A stretch of 64,000 bases of DNA. Source: Melioribacter roseus (lineage in GTDB: Bacteria > Bacteroidota > Ignavibacteria > Ignavibacteriales > Melioribacteraceae). Under the pieces are notes generated by a model. That model did not search any database. It was not told the DNA's origin and worked only from the letters and a program-made list of their open reading frames with translations. Location: contig DYLP01000011.1 of NCBI GenBank assembly GCA_020722005.1, forward strand, positions 1 to 64,000, read 5' to 3'. Shown in pieces: positions 19,411 to 28,603 of this stretch; positions within the stretch are counted from its first letter, which is position 1, and each line of letters begins with the position of its first letter. A program made the position numbers and the translations under genes.

Positions 19411-19670
19411 CAGAAATTTTTGATACCTTCGTCGATCAAAGCGGCAAGTTCTTGATAGCTAATATTTTCAAACTTGATTTTTGCCGACCTCAAAATGACT
19501 GCTGGTGGATCTCCCTCACCTTTTTTAAAACGATATAAATTGAATGCTAATCTGTACCTCTCATTTGGAATTGGTATATACTTTGCCAGCGTTTCAACAA
19601 AATTATAGCATTTTTTTTCTAATGAGTCTTCGGGAAATGTCTTTGTTTCAGGCGATGGTAATGTAGTCAT
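19410..19670 (-). CDS. Hypothetical 86-residue protein
   Basis: I do not recognise the family. The protein is small, soluble-looking and charged, with no signal peptide or membrane segment. The centre (KYIPIPNERYRLAFNLYRFKKGEGDPP) is conserved-looking and the C-terminus is helical (SYQELAALIDEGIKNF). The reading frame is bounded neatly by the bidirectional terminator and by a 66-bp divergent spacer to the glycosyltransferase gene. Both support a real gene. Confidence 0.6.
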   Translation of the reverse strand: MTTLPSPETKTFPEDSLEKKCYNFVETLAKYIPIPNERYRLAFNLYRFKKGEGDPPAVILRSAKIKFENISYQELAALIDEGIKNF

Positions 19671-19736
19671 AATTTAACTCGCATTTCATAATTTGTTTGT
19701 CAAAAATAATGAAGATTAAGCTTAGTTGCCAACGAT

Positions 19737-20789
19737 ATGGTTACTGGTTTTGAATCGTGCGACGAAATATCTAAATTTGCAATAAAAAATGGTATTCACG
19801 TTGTGAATGAAAATCGTCCCCTCAAAATTCTCGTAATACGACTCAGCTCCCTGGGAGACGTAATACTGACCACACCTGTTATCCGCGCATTGAAATCAAA
19901 ATATAACAATTCGGAAATCGATTTTGTGGTTAAACCCCAGTATGTTGATGCACTGAAATACAATAAATATTTAAACAGAGTGCTACGGTACGAAATAAAT
20001 AATAAAAAAGGATTATTAAAATACATAGCCTCTCGAAATTATGATATCGTCGTCGATTTACAGAATAATTTGAGGAGTAACAGAATCAATATCGCAGCAG
20101 GAGGTCAAATATACCGTTTCAGAAAACCGACAGCAAAAAAAATTTTTTTATCTAAATTTCGTATTAATTTATACAAGAATGTCGTATCGATACCGGAACT
20201 TTATGTTACCGCAGTTCCCGGTTTAGAACTGGACGAATACGGGTCCGAAGTGTTCTTACCGAATAATATTGAAGCCGATTTGAGAGAAGGTAATTACGTC
20301 GGATTTTGTCCAGGGTCAAGGCATTATACGAAAATGTGGCCGTCGGAATATTTTGTTGAACTGGGTAATAAAATTTACGAAAGAGGAATTAAAACGCTCC
20401 TTTTCGGAGGCAGAGACGACAGGGAATTATGCAGAACAATTGCCGGTAGTATTCCAGAGGCAGTAGATTTGAGTACAGATGACGACCTCCTAAAACTGGC
20501 GGCTCACATGAAAATGTGTAAAATTGTTGTTAGCAACGACACTGGTTTAATGCATTTGGCAGCTTCCCAGAATATTCCGCTCATTGTAATTTTCGGCTCC
20601 AGTGTAAAAGAGTTCGGATTCCTGCCGTATAAAGTTAAATATAGACTGGTAGAAAATGTAGGATTGAAGTGCCGCCCCTGCAGTCATGTCGGGCGGGAAA
20701 ATTGTCCCAAAGGTCATTTTAAATGTATGAAAGAATTAACCCCGGAAATTGTTTTCAATAATATTATAAAATTATTCGAAGATATATGA
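19737..20789 (+). CDS. Glycosyltransferase family 9, heptosyltransferase-like
   Basis: ADP-heptose:LPS heptosyltransferase-type enzyme of family GT9, probably adding sugars to the lipopolysaccharide inner core at the cytoplasmic membrane face. Family hallmarks are ILVIRLSSLGDVILTTPVIRALK, GFCPGSRHYTKMWPSEYF and NDTGLMHLAASQNIPLIVIFGSS. A Cys cluster near the end (LKCRPCSHVGRENCPKGHFKCM) is common in this branch. The track start adds about 22 residues before the usual LKILVIR start, and GTG 19803 is a plausible alternative. The stop overlaps waaA by 4 bp, coupling it to KDO transfer. Which sugar is added cannot be told. Confidence 0.85.
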   Translation: MVTGFESCDEISKFAIKNGIHVVNENRPLKILVIRLSSLGDVILTTPVIRALKSKYNNSEIDFVVKPQYVDALKYNKYLNRVLRYEINNKKGLLKYIASRNYDIVVDLQNNLRSNRINIAAGGQIYRFRKPTAKKIFLSKFRINLYKNVVSIPELYVTAVPGLELDEYGSEVFLPNNIEADLREGNYVGFCPGSRHYTKMWPSEYFVELGNKIYERGIKTLLFGGRDDRELCRTIAGSIPEAVDLSTDDDLLKLAAHMKMCKIVVSNDTGLMHLAASQNIPLIVIFGSSVKEFGFLPYKVKYRLVENVGLKCRPCSHVGRENCPKGHFKCMKELTPEIVFNNIIKLFEDI

Positions 20790-22060
20790 AAATATTCTGG
20801 CAAATTTTATATAATGTAATCTTTTATCCGCTCTTTGAATTAATAAAAATTGTATCACCATTGGCAGGTGATAAGATAAGAGCAAGTATTACGGATAGGG
20901 AACACCTGTTTGAAAATCTAATTACTACTATTTCGGGTATTAACCGTACAAAAAAATTGGTCTGGTTTCACGCATCTTCGATGGGCGAATTCGAACAGGC
21001 AAAACCAATTATTGAAAAACTAAAAGAAGAAAATGAGTTAATAATTCTTGTTACATTCTTTTCTCCTTCTGGTTATCGAAATTCAATTAAATATTCTCAC
21101 GCGGATATTATTTCCTATATGCCTTTCGACAAGATAAAGGATGTTAGGCGTTTTCTGGACATAACACAGCCTGACCTTGTCGTATTTATGAGATACGATA
21201 TCTGGCCGAATACAATCTGGCAACTCGAAAAAAGAGGCATCCCTTATATAATAGCAGATGCTACTATGCGCTCAAGCAGCAAACGTTTATTACCCATTAT
21301 TAATTCTTTTCATAAGCATGTATTTAAAAGCGCTGCAAAAATTCTAACCGTATCTGAAAACGACGCTATTAATTTCCTCAAGTTCGGATTAGCTCCAGAA
21401 AAAGTTGTTCCTGTTGGCGATACACGTTTTGACAGAGTTTATATTAAAAGTTTGACGGCAAAGGAGAAAAAAATCATTCGGGAAGATGTTCTGCGAAATA
21501 AAAAAACTCTTGTACTTGGCAGTCTTTGGGAAGCCGATGAGGAGATAATTTTTCCCGCCCTTATTAAGTTAATGAAATATGTGCCGGAACTTGTGCTTAT
21601 TGTCGTACCACACGAACCCGATCTAATACATCTCGAAAAAATCGAAAGCGATTTCCATAATAAATTTTCCACAATCAGATTTTCGCTTATGAATCATTAC
21701 AGAAACGAACGAGTGATTATTGTTGATTCGATTGGTATTTTGCTAACACTCTATAGTTATGCGGATGTTGCCTATGTTGGCGGAAGTTTTCGTCAAATTC
21801 ATAATGTACTTGAACCAGCAGTATATGGAATTCCGGTGGTCTACGGTCCCAAAATTGAAACAAGTCAGGAAGCCATTCAAATGCATAAACTGGGCGGCGG
21901 AATTATAATTAAAAATAAAAAGGAAGCTTACAAAACATTTCGGCGATTGTTTTCTGACGATAAGTATCGGTCTGAAATAGGGAAAATAGGAGGCAACTTC
22001 GTCAAATCCAGTACAGGTGCTACAGATAAGATCATTAAAGAAATTTATAAATATTTATAA
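20786..22060 (+). CDS. waaA: 3-deoxy-D-manno-octulosonic acid transferase
   Basis: KDO transferase attaching KDO to lipid A precursor at the inner membrane. It has an N-terminal hydrophobic segment (ILYNVIFYPLFELIKIV), the signature WFHASSMGEFEQAKPIIEKL, YMPFDKIKDVRRFLDITQPDLVVFMRYDIWPN and the C-terminal donor-binding GGSFRQIHNVLEPAVYGIPVVYGP. The length of 424 residues is typical. The ATGA overlap with the upstream GT9 gene indicates translational coupling of two LPS-core steps. Confidence 0.93.
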   Translation: MKIFWQILYNVIFYPLFELIKIVSPLAGDKIRASITDREHLFENLITTISGINRTKKLVWFHASSMGEFEQAKPIIEKLKEENELIILVTFFSPSGYRNSIKYSHADIISYMPFDKIKDVRRFLDITQPDLVVFMRYDIWPNTIWQLEKRGIPYIIADATMRSSSKRLLPIINSFHKHVFKSAAKILTVSENDAINFLKFGLAPEKVVPVGDTRFDRVYIKSLTAKEKKIIREDVLRNKKTLVLGSLWEADEEIIFPALIKLMKYVPELVLIVVPHEPDLIHLEKIESDFHNKFSTIRFSLMNHYRNERVIIVDSIGILLTLYSYADVAYVGGSFRQIHNVLEPAVYGIPVVYGPKIETSQEAIQMHKLGGGIIIKNKKEAYKTFRRLFSDDKYRSEIGKIGGNFVKSSTGATDKIIKEIYKYL

Positions 22061-22101
22061 ATAACCGTAATAAGTAAACCAACCGATTTAAAATACCTAA
22101 G

Positions 22102-22132
22102 TTGATAAAGTAATTCCAATTCTATACCTTTG
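22102..22132 (+). promoter_or_regulatory. Candidate Bacteroidota-type promoter for pckA
   Basis: TTG (22102-22104), 20 nt, then TACCTTTG (22125-22132), an exact match to TAnnTTTG. It lies 30 bp before the pckA ATG. This is the best promoter match found in the window. Confidence 0.6.
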
Positions 22133-22162
22133 TATCATATTATATAATCAAATGGAGTTTTC

Positions 22163-23758
22163 ATGAAGTCCAAATTAGAAATCTGGCAGCAATTGAACGA
22201 CATGGGAATAAAGAATATTAATAATCTTTTCTACAATCTTACAACACCCGCCCTTTATGAACAGGCGACAAGACGTCGCGAGGCGATGATTGCTCACATG
22301 GGACCTCTTGTCGTAAGAACAGGGCAACATACCGGCAGAAGCCCGAACGATAAATTTTTGGTGAAAGAACCTTCGAGCCAGGAACAAATTTGGTGGGGCA
22401 AAGTCAATAAACCGATTGAAGAAAAATATTTCGATAGAATATTTATGCATATGTGTTCTTATATGCAAAACAAAGATTTATACGTACAGGATTGTTATGC
22501 AGGAGCAGACAGGGAATATCGATTGCCGATAAGAGTAATTACTGAAACAGCATGGCATAGTTTGTTTGCAAGAAATATGTTTATCAAGGCTAAAGGAGAC
22601 GACCTTATAAATCATAAGCCAGAATTTACAGTGATCAATCTGCCGTATTTTCAAGCTGACCCAGAAACTGACGGTACAAACTCAGGCGTATTTATTATCA
22701 TTAACTTCGGTAAAAAGCTCGTTTTAATAGGAGGAACGAGTTATGCCGGTGAAATTAAAAAATCGATTTTCACGGTAATGAACTATCTCATGCCTCTCAA
22801 AGGCGTAATGTCGATGCACTGTTCGGCTAATATCGGGAAGGATGGCGATGTAGCTGTTATGTTCGGTTTGTCGGGAACGGGGAAAACAACCCTGTCAGCT
22901 GATCCGGAAAGAAGATTAATCGGAGACGACGAACACGGTTGGAGCGAGAAGGGAGTATTTAATTATGAAGGCGGTTGCTATGCAAAGGTAATAAGATTGT
23001 CAGCCGAATCTGAACCTTTTATCTACGAAACTACACGGAAGTTCGGAACGGTTCTCGAAAATGTGGCTATGGACGTTAATACGCGAATGCTCGATCTGAA
23101 CGACGATTCTCTAACTGAAAACACACGGGCGGCGTATCCGATTAATTACATTCCGAATATAGTGCCAGAAGGAAAGGGAGGACATCCCAAAAATATTGTA
23201 ATGTTGACCGCAGATGCATTCGGAGTTATGCCACCAATTGCTAAACTTACTCCTGAACAAGCAATGTATCATTTCCTCTCGGGTTATACGGCAAAAGTGG
23301 CTGGAACAGAAAAAGGCGTTAACGAACCGAAAGCAACTTTCAGTACCTGTTTCGGAGCTCCTTTTATGGTCCATAAGCCTTCGGTATATGCAAAATTACT
23401 CGGCGAAAAAATTCAAAAATACAATGTAAATTGCTGGCTTGTAAATACTGGTTGGACAGGCGGTCCTTATGGTATTGGCAACAGAATGAAAATCGAATAT
23501 ACTCGCAGAATGCTCAACGCTGCGCTTGCAGGCGAACTCGATGAAGTTGAAACTTATAAAGACAATTACTTCGGACTCGAAGTGCCGACTAAAATCAAAG
23601 GCATTCCGGATGAAATTCTCTATCCTCAGAATACATGGACGAACAAAACGAAATACGACGAAACAGCCCGTAAACTGGCGGCTATGTTCAAAGAGAATTT
23701 TAAGAATTTCGAAGCAAACGTCTCCGAGGATGTGAAAAAAGTAGGTCCGATAGTTTAA
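22163..23758 (+). CDS. pckA: Phosphoenolpyruvate carboxykinase (ATP)
   Basis: Converts oxaloacetate and ATP to phosphoenolpyruvate, CO2 and ADP, or the reverse in fermentative CO2 fixation. Motifs are RTGQHTGRSPNDKF near the N-terminus, the kinase P-loop GLSGTGKTTLSADPERRLIGDDEHGW with the following metal-binding segment, and LVNTGWTGGPYGIGNRM. The length of 531 residues is typical. The gene is preceded by a good Bacteroidota promoter and is convergent with pdxB. Together with fbp it supports gluconeogenesis. Confidence 0.97.
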   Translation: MKSKLEIWQQLNDMGIKNINNLFYNLTTPALYEQATRRREAMIAHMGPLVVRTGQHTGRSPNDKFLVKEPSSQEQIWWGKVNKPIEEKYFDRIFMHMCSYMQNKDLYVQDCYAGADREYRLPIRVITETAWHSLFARNMFIKAKGDDLINHKPEFTVINLPYFQADPETDGTNSGVFIIINFGKKLVLIGGTSYAGEIKKSIFTVMNYLMPLKGVMSMHCSANIGKDGDVAVMFGLSGTGKTTLSADPERRLIGDDEHGWSEKGVFNYEGGCYAKVIRLSAESEPFIYETTRKFGTVLENVAMDVNTRMLDLNDDSLTENTRAAYPINYIPNIVPEGKGGHPKNIVMLTADAFGVMPPIAKLTPEQAMYHFLSGYTAKVAGTEKGVNEPKATFSTCFGAPFMVHKPSVYAKLLGEKIQKYNVNCWLVNTGWTGGPYGIGNRMKIEYTRRMLNAALAGELDEVETYKDNYFGLEVPTKIKGIPDEILYPQNTWTNKTKYDETARKLAAMFKENFKNFEANVSEDVKKVGPIV

Positions 23759-23765
23759 TCATTAT

Positions 23766-23853
23766 GAGGTTGACTAAAAAGTAATTGTTCAATTAAATAA
23801 TTCGTGAAATTCATGTCTCCTTTCTTAAAAAAGATTATTTTTTAGACAACCTC
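23766..23853. repeat. Long-range inverted repeat between pckA and pdxB
   Basis: GAGGTTGACTAAAAA (23766-23780) and the reverse complement of 23839-23853 match at 14 of 15 positions, separated by 58 nt. The right arm overlaps the end of pdxB, including its stop. Inside, TAAAAAAGATTATTTTTTA forms an AT-only dyad. It may act as a weak convergent terminator or be a small duplication. Confidence 0.35.
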
Positions 23854-24993
23854 TTTTTGTATGATATCAAAGCGCAAGGTTTTTAGCATCCTTCCTTGGT
23901 CGACGGTTAAAGACGAAGCATCAATTTTATAATTGAAAAACTCCCGCCGTATTCTGTAATTCTTTCTAAGGTTGTCAAAGAACCGCGGAAATTGATCGTC
24001 ACCTAATTTTAAGCCTTCCTTCAATTTATTGCTGTCTTCAGTGATATCGTAAATATTATTTAAAATGTATTTCATTAATTCAACGTTGTTTTCTGTTCGC
24101 GGTGGTCTAATTAAATTATTTGGAATGGGTAAATAATCGGGTTCCCAGGTTTTCTCAATGCCGACATATTCGCAAAATTTATTGTATACAAAGAGTGTAC
24201 TGTTGAGTTTTCCTTCGTATGAATATCCTGCAATGTGCGGTGTGGCTATATCGGTAATTCTCAATAGTTCTTTATCCAAAGAAGGCTCGTTTTCCCATAC
24301 ATCGAGAATAACGTTAAATCTTTTGTTTTTCTTTAATTCATTTTTCAGTGCCTCATTGTCGACAACAGGTCCACGCGAAGAATTGATTAACAACACACCG
24401 TCTTTTATAATTTTTATGTTGTTTTCATTAAGAAGATGAACAGTGTTATCCACTCCGCCTTTATTCAGAGGCACGTGGTATGTAATAATATCGCAATTGA
24501 GTGCTTCCTGGAGACTCTTAAATTTATCGTCTCCGGTTTTCCTTTCAAGTGGCGGATCGTTAATCACAGTATCGATTCCAAGCGACCTGGCAAAAGCATC
24601 TACTTTGGTACCAATGTTACCGTAACCTATAATACCGAGTGTTCTGCCTTGAAACTTTTGTCGATTGAATAAAAGAATTTCAGTAATAGCGCTGATTACA
24701 TATTCTGCTACCGAATAAGCATTGCATCCAGCAGCATCTGCGAATTGAATACCGGCATTATTAAGATAGTCTTTATCAATGTGGTCGGTGCCGATTGTGG
24801 CAGTGGCTACAAATTTGACTTTCGTTCCTTCGAGCAGATTTTTATCGACTTTGGTAATTGATCTTACCAAAAGGACATCCGCATCGGTAAGGTCTTTATT
24901 TGTAATTGACCTGCCGTGAAATAATCTAACATCGCCAAATTGTCCGAATGCATTTTTGACCTGGGGTATGTTTTCGTCTGCAACTATCAGCAT
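23842..24993 (-). CDS. pdxB: Erythronate-4-phosphate dehydrogenase
   Basis: NAD-dependent D-2-hydroxyacid dehydrogenase family enzyme of the pyridoxal phosphate (DXP-dependent) pathway. The N-terminus MLIVADENIPQVKNAFGQFGDVRLFHGR is the PdxB form rather than the lactate or glycerate form. The Rossmann motif is LGIIGYGNIGTKVDAFAR. The catalytic Arg is in INSSRGPVVD, the Glu in VLDVWENEPS and the His in TPHIAGYSYEGK. The C-terminal PdxB dimerisation region follows, giving 383 residues. The gene is monocistronic and convergent with pckA. PLP supply would serve the lyase seen earlier, but no link is implied. Confidence 0.92.
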   Translation of the reverse strand: MLIVADENIPQVKNAFGQFGDVRLFHGRSITNKDLTDADVLLVRSITKVDKNLLEGTKVKFVATATIGTDHIDKDYLNNAGIQFADAAGCNAYSVAEYVISAITEILLFNRQKFQGRTLGIIGYGNIGTKVDAFARSLGIDTVINDPPLERKTGDDKFKSLQEALNCDIITYHVPLNKGGVDNTVHLLNENNIKIIKDGVLLINSSRGPVVDNEALKNELKKNKRFNVILDVWENEPSLDKELLRITDIATPHIAGYSYEGKLNSTLFVYNKFCEYVGIEKTWEPDYLPIPNNLIRPPRTENNVELMKYILNNIYDITEDSNKLKEGLKLGDDQFPRFFDNLRKNYRIRREFFNYKIDASSLTVDQGRMLKTLRFDIIQKEVV

Positions 24994-25061
24994 TATATTA
25001 ACCTCTAAAAATTTTTAATGACAAAAATAACCAATTTTCGAAACAGTAAGGATAATAAAAA

Positions 25062-25085
25062 AGCCGGCTTTTTTGAGAGCCGGCT
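25062..25085 (-). terminator. Rho-independent terminator of cytochrome unit B
   Basis: AGCCGGCT (25062-25069) and AGCCGGCT (25078-25085) pair as an 8-bp GC-rich stem with loop of 8 nt. Read on the minus strand it is followed by TTTTTTATTAT. It lies 20 bp after the stop of the last cytochrome gene and closes that transcription unit. Confidence 0.85.
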
Positions 25086-25105
25086 AAAATGAACGATAAT
25101 AATAT

Positions 25106-26107
25106 TTAGAATAAATCGATTTTGCCGTTGATATGCTTTGATTTGTCGATAATGTTGCCGTATTTGTCAACAACTCCTTCATGACAAATACCGCAAGCGC
25201 GTATCTCGTAACTTTCATGACCTGTAGGAGGCAAACCGTGGCATGTCCCGCATGCTGCCTGGCTTCCGTCCACCTGATTCCATTTCGGTGAAAAATTGTT
25301 TCCTGTTATTTTATCTGCTGTATAGACGAACTGATATTCCGAATTTTCTTTTTTGAATTCGAAATTGCCATGACAATAAGTGTTACTACAGGTGTTGTTT
25401 ACAAAATCATACGACGGATTTGAGGGTCCGGAAGAAGAAAGTGCACCAAAGATAACTTCTGCGTGTGGTGTGTTGTCGATGTGTCCCGGAGCTTCGAAGG
25501 TGGTCGGCAGTATATGGCATTCCGTACAGGATACTTGATTAGAAAGCAGGGAAGCATTCAAATGAGCTTGATGTGCCCCGACTGCCGGGTCTGTAGTTTT
25601 TTTTGCATTATTGGTAGCCTGTGGTGGGGCAATATTTCCACCTTTGTAAAAATCGCCGTGACAGGTGTTGCAAGCTTCAGGACCTCCTGCCTTATTATGA
25701 CAATTGATACATTGAGGGCTTGAATATCCTCCGGAATAATCTTCCCCGTGACATTGAGCGCATTGCGATAGATTCCAATTTGTTGCTGCAATAAATCTTC
25801 CGTGAAAATTTTCCGAATTGGGAAGTAAAATTCCATCTACGTGTACATTAATTGCCGGGTGACAATTTACACAGCTGACGCCCGCAGTACCACCCGAATA
25901 ATTCGAAGCATGGCATTGTTTACAGCTCTCCATACTATTATCTGTTAGCTTCTTGCCGTGGAAATTATCGGAGGATGGCGACAAAAATCCCGTACCGTGA
26001 ACACTCAGTTGAGCTGGTGGAGTAATTTCCTCCTGAACGTCGCTGCAGGAAGTTAAGACGATTAGTAGCGATAAAACCAAATAATATTTAATATATTTCA
26101 TAATCAA
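25106..26107 (-). CDS. Nine-haem c-type cytochrome lipoprotein
   Basis: Exported multihaem cytochrome c. A type II signal peptide ends in the lipobox VLTSC, so the protein should be lipid-anchored, most likely in the outer membrane. Eight CxxCH motifs (CKQCH, CVNCH, CAQCH, CINCH, CNTCH, CTECH, CGTCH, CGICH) plus one CSNTYCH (Cx4CH) give nine potential haems in 333 residues. The spacing with HG/SG-rich linkers resembles the outer-membrane cytochrome lipoproteins of Geobacter porin-cytochrome conduits. It is the last gene of unit B, 9 bp after the 14-haem gene. Role in extracellular electron transfer is inferred from context. Confidence 0.85.
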   Translation of the reverse strand: MIMKYIKYYLVLSLLIVLTSCSDVQEEITPPAQLSVHGTGFLSPSSDNFHGKKLTDNSMESCKQCHASNYSGGTAGVSCVNCHPAINVHVDGILLPNSENFHGRFIAATNWNLSQCAQCHGEDYSGGYSSPQCINCHNKAGGPEACNTCHGDFYKGGNIAPPQATNNAKKTTDPAVGAHQAHLNASLLSNQVSCTECHILPTTFEAPGHIDNTPHAEVIFGALSSSGPSNPSYDFVNNTCSNTYCHGNFEFKKENSEYQFVYTADKITGNNFSPKWNQVDGSQAACGTCHGLPPTGHESYEIRACGICHEGVVDKYGNIIDKSKHINGKIDLF

Positions 26108-26116
26108 CCCAAAAAT

Positions 26117-27322
26117 TTAATTGTGACAATAACTGCAGAAACCAACGCCTTTAATGCCGTCGGGACGAGCATTGGCATCCGTATGACACGAGTAGCATAC
26201 AGAATTAAAGTCGGAATGCCAATCGCCTTCGGAACTGTTCATGAATCCACTCACGTGGGTTTTCGGGTTAGTTCCTTTAACACCGTCGTTATCGACATGG
26301 CATAGAACGCAATTCGGGTCGGCGCCCTGAAGGTCGTGGCATGCAGAACACGATTCAATATCTCTCCTGGCAAGAATTGCGTGTTGTCCACCGCCTGTTC
26401 CAACTCCGATTGTAACAAAGTTCGGCTTTGAATGCGAAGCCGGCATGGTCCCTTCAAGCGCATAATCGCCGCCGCCGTTATTATGGCACTCGGCACAGAA
26501 AGTCTCTACCTGATGGCATGTCTGGCATTCTGTTGACTTGGTGTTTGCGTCGATACCGTGCGAAAAACGATAATTCAAATCATGAACTCGCGTTATCTGT
26601 TGCATCTTTGTGTTGTCTGTAAACTTATGCGGAGAATATGGAACATAAAAATCGGATTCGGAATTTGTCTCTGTCATCATGGTAGTCGAAACGTGACAAT
26701 CCTCGCAGAAACTGTTGTCGTGACACATTTCACAATTATTATCCATTGCCGTTGCTTTGAATTTGTGCGCTTTGAAGAACCCTACCTGCTGATGGTCCTC
26801 CGGAATGAGATTTACAGTTGAAATGTGGCAGACTTCGCAGTCGTTTACAGCTACCGATTTGTTGTTGTGGCATGTAATGCAACTACTCATCGGTGGATTG
26901 ACGCTTTTGGATTCAAAGCCATAATCTACACCGTCTAATCCTTTGTGGCATGTTGTACATTCTATCTTCTGCTCGTTGATATGAAAACTGTGGTTGAATA
27001 TCAACGAACTTTTTGTTTGAATCAGAGGCTCGAAAACTTCTTCATAATGACACATCTGACAATTATCCGTATCCTCAACGTCGTGACAAGTTGCACAAAC
27101 ACTTTTTTCAGGTAATAATCGGTCGTCGAGCTTTGTGCTGCTTGTAACATTGGTATGACACGACGCACAATCTGTTACTTCACTATGAAGCTCGTGAGAA
27201 AATTTAATTATATCTTTGTTGGTTTTACGGGGCTCATTGCCTTTATTCGCATCAATGGCTGCTACAGTAAGAAATACGAATATTAAAAGGCTGAGCGGCA
27301 GATAAATAAATTTAATTTTCAT
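26117..27322 (-). CDS. Fourteen-haem c-type cytochrome
   Basis: Exported multihaem cytochrome c with a cleavable signal peptide (hydrophobic LPLSLLIFVFLTVAAIDA) and no lipobox, so probably periplasmic or surface-exposed. Fourteen CxxCH motifs are present: CASCH, CATCH, CQMCH, CTTCH, CITCH, CEVCH, CEMCH, CEDCH, CQTCH, CAECH, CSACH, CVLCH, CYSCH and CSYCH at the extreme C-terminus. Additional scattered histidines could serve as distal ligands. It lies 6 bp after the barrel gene and 9 bp before the lipoprotein cytochrome, so barrel, 14-haem and 9-haem genes form a tight trio like a porin-cytochrome conduit. Exact location is inferred. Confidence 0.88.
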   Translation of the reverse strand: MKIKFIYLPLSLLIFVFLTVAAIDANKGNEPRKTNKDIIKFSHELHSEVTDCASCHTNVTSSTKLDDRLLPEKSVCATCHDVEDTDNCQMCHYEEVFEPLIQTKSSLIFNHSFHINEQKIECTTCHKGLDGVDYGFESKSVNPPMSSCITCHNNKSVAVNDCEVCHISTVNLIPEDHQQVGFFKAHKFKATAMDNNCEMCHDNSFCEDCHVSTTMMTETNSESDFYVPYSPHKFTDNTKMQQITRVHDLNYRFSHGIDANTKSTECQTCHQVETFCAECHNNGGGDYALEGTMPASHSKPNFVTIGVGTGGGQHAILARRDIESCSACHDLQGADPNCVLCHVDNDGVKGTNPKTHVSGFMNSSEGDWHSDFNSVCYSCHTDANARPDGIKGVGFCSYCHN

Positions 27323-27328
27323 AATGGT

Positions 27329-28594
27329 CTACAAGTTTGTATTAAACAAGTAATTAACTTTGAATAAAACTCTGAAATCGTTTTTGTAAATCTTGTTGTT
27401 GAAATACTGAGTCTGGAAATCGAAGGACAAAATTCTCCATGGTCTGAAATTAATTCCAGCTAGAAGAGCGGTAATTGAATTGGTTTCGTCGTCGCTCGAA
27501 AGTTTATAGCTTGTGTATGTAACTCCGACCGAAGGAGTAATTAATCCTTCGACAAATGACTTTGCTAAATAGAGAGATACGGCGTCGAGTTCTCCTGCGT
27601 CGCCGAAAGTCTTTCTGAACGAAACCGAACCGTACTGAGTAGTAACACCGAGACTCAATCTCGAAGAATTTTCAGAATCGAATTTTACATTTCCATATTT
27701 TACAAAGAGGCGATAGAGACCAGATAATTTATAGTCAAGACCGCCTTCGATTTCCTGCGAATTACCGTAATCAAATACGGAGAATATCGAGTTGTAACGT
27801 ATTCTGGGCTCTCTGTAATTATAATAAAAGTTAAGACCCAGTTTGTCGGTTGCGTTTACTCTTCCGTCAAGTTCGAATTTTGAAGTCACTTCGTAATTCA
27901 AGTCGTATTCGTAACGCGTGCTTACATCGACGAGATTGTTGTACGAATAATAAGCATCGGCAGCTAATAATTTAAATTGATTTGATTTCGATTGAATCAG
28001 GATTGTAATGGGGTCGAGATTCTCGTCGAGGCGTTCAGCATAGTAATCGACCGATTTGAAATTTTTGTCGAAATACGAAATGCCGAGATGAAAATTTTTT
28101 AGTGCAACAGTTTCAAAACGTCCGCCCAAGATATAATCGTTGCTGAGGTCGTCGGTTAATTCGAGCTTTTGATAAGCCGGCAGGTTACCGCCGTAGAAAC
28201 CTGTCAGCGAGAATCCGGCATATTTTAATTTAAGATTAATACCGTCGAAAAGACCACCAGCCACAGGTGTAAACAGAGGCTGCCGTCCAAGTTTAACGGT
28301 GGCAATGCCGAAAAGGTCGCGCGCTTCGAGATAAAGATTGTAAAACCGAACGCGCGGGTCGGCATCGAGAGCATTGCCTAAATTACTTTCAAAATTAAAA
28401 CGAGTACGTAAAGAGAATTTAGAATAATTAGCGTTAAGGTTTAATGCTTGATACGTTCTGAAAAATGTTTCAGATGAACTGGCGGTATTAAATCTTTCAA
28501 ACGAATAAAACGAAGACGTAATTCTGCCGTTGATATTTTGAGCTTCTAATATGAACGGCAAGAATAGAAAAAATATTATTAATAACCTTTTCAT
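27329..28594 (-). CDS. Outer-membrane beta-barrel, candidate conduit porin
   Basis: A signal peptide (LLIIFFLFLPFILEAQ) is followed by about 400 residues of alternating hydrophobic/polar strands with many aromatic residues, for example VKLGRQPLFTPVAGGLFDG and FRTYQALNLNANYSKFSLRTRFNFESN. These are typical of porin-like beta-barrels. It has no haem motif and no recognisable TonB plug. It is sandwiched between a 4-haem and a 14-haem cytochrome gene with 6-9 bp spacers. By analogy with Geobacter and Shewanella conduits, such a barrel would hold a cytochrome across the outer membrane. No sequence homology to MtrB or OmbB is claimed. Confidence 0.75.
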   Translation of the reverse strand: MKRLLIIFFLFLPFILEAQNINGRITSSFYSFERFNTASSSETFFRTYQALNLNANYSKFSLRTRFNFESNLGNALDADPRVRFYNLYLEARDLFGIATVKLGRQPLFTPVAGGLFDGINLKLKYAGFSLTGFYGGNLPAYQKLELTDDLSNDYILGGRFETVALKNFHLGISYFDKNFKSVDYYAERLDENLDPITILIQSKSNQFKLLAADAYYSYNNLVDVSTRYEYDLNYEVTSKFELDGRVNATDKLGLNFYYNYREPRIRYNSIFSVFDYGNSQEIEGGLDYKLSGLYRLFVKYGNVKFDSENSSRLSLGVTTQYGSVSFRKTFGDAGELDAVSLYLAKSFVEGLITPSVGVTYTSYKLSSDDETNSITALLAGINFRPWRILSFDFQTQYFNNKIYKNDFRVLFKVNYLFNTNL

Positions 28595-28603
28595 GTTCTG
28601 CCT

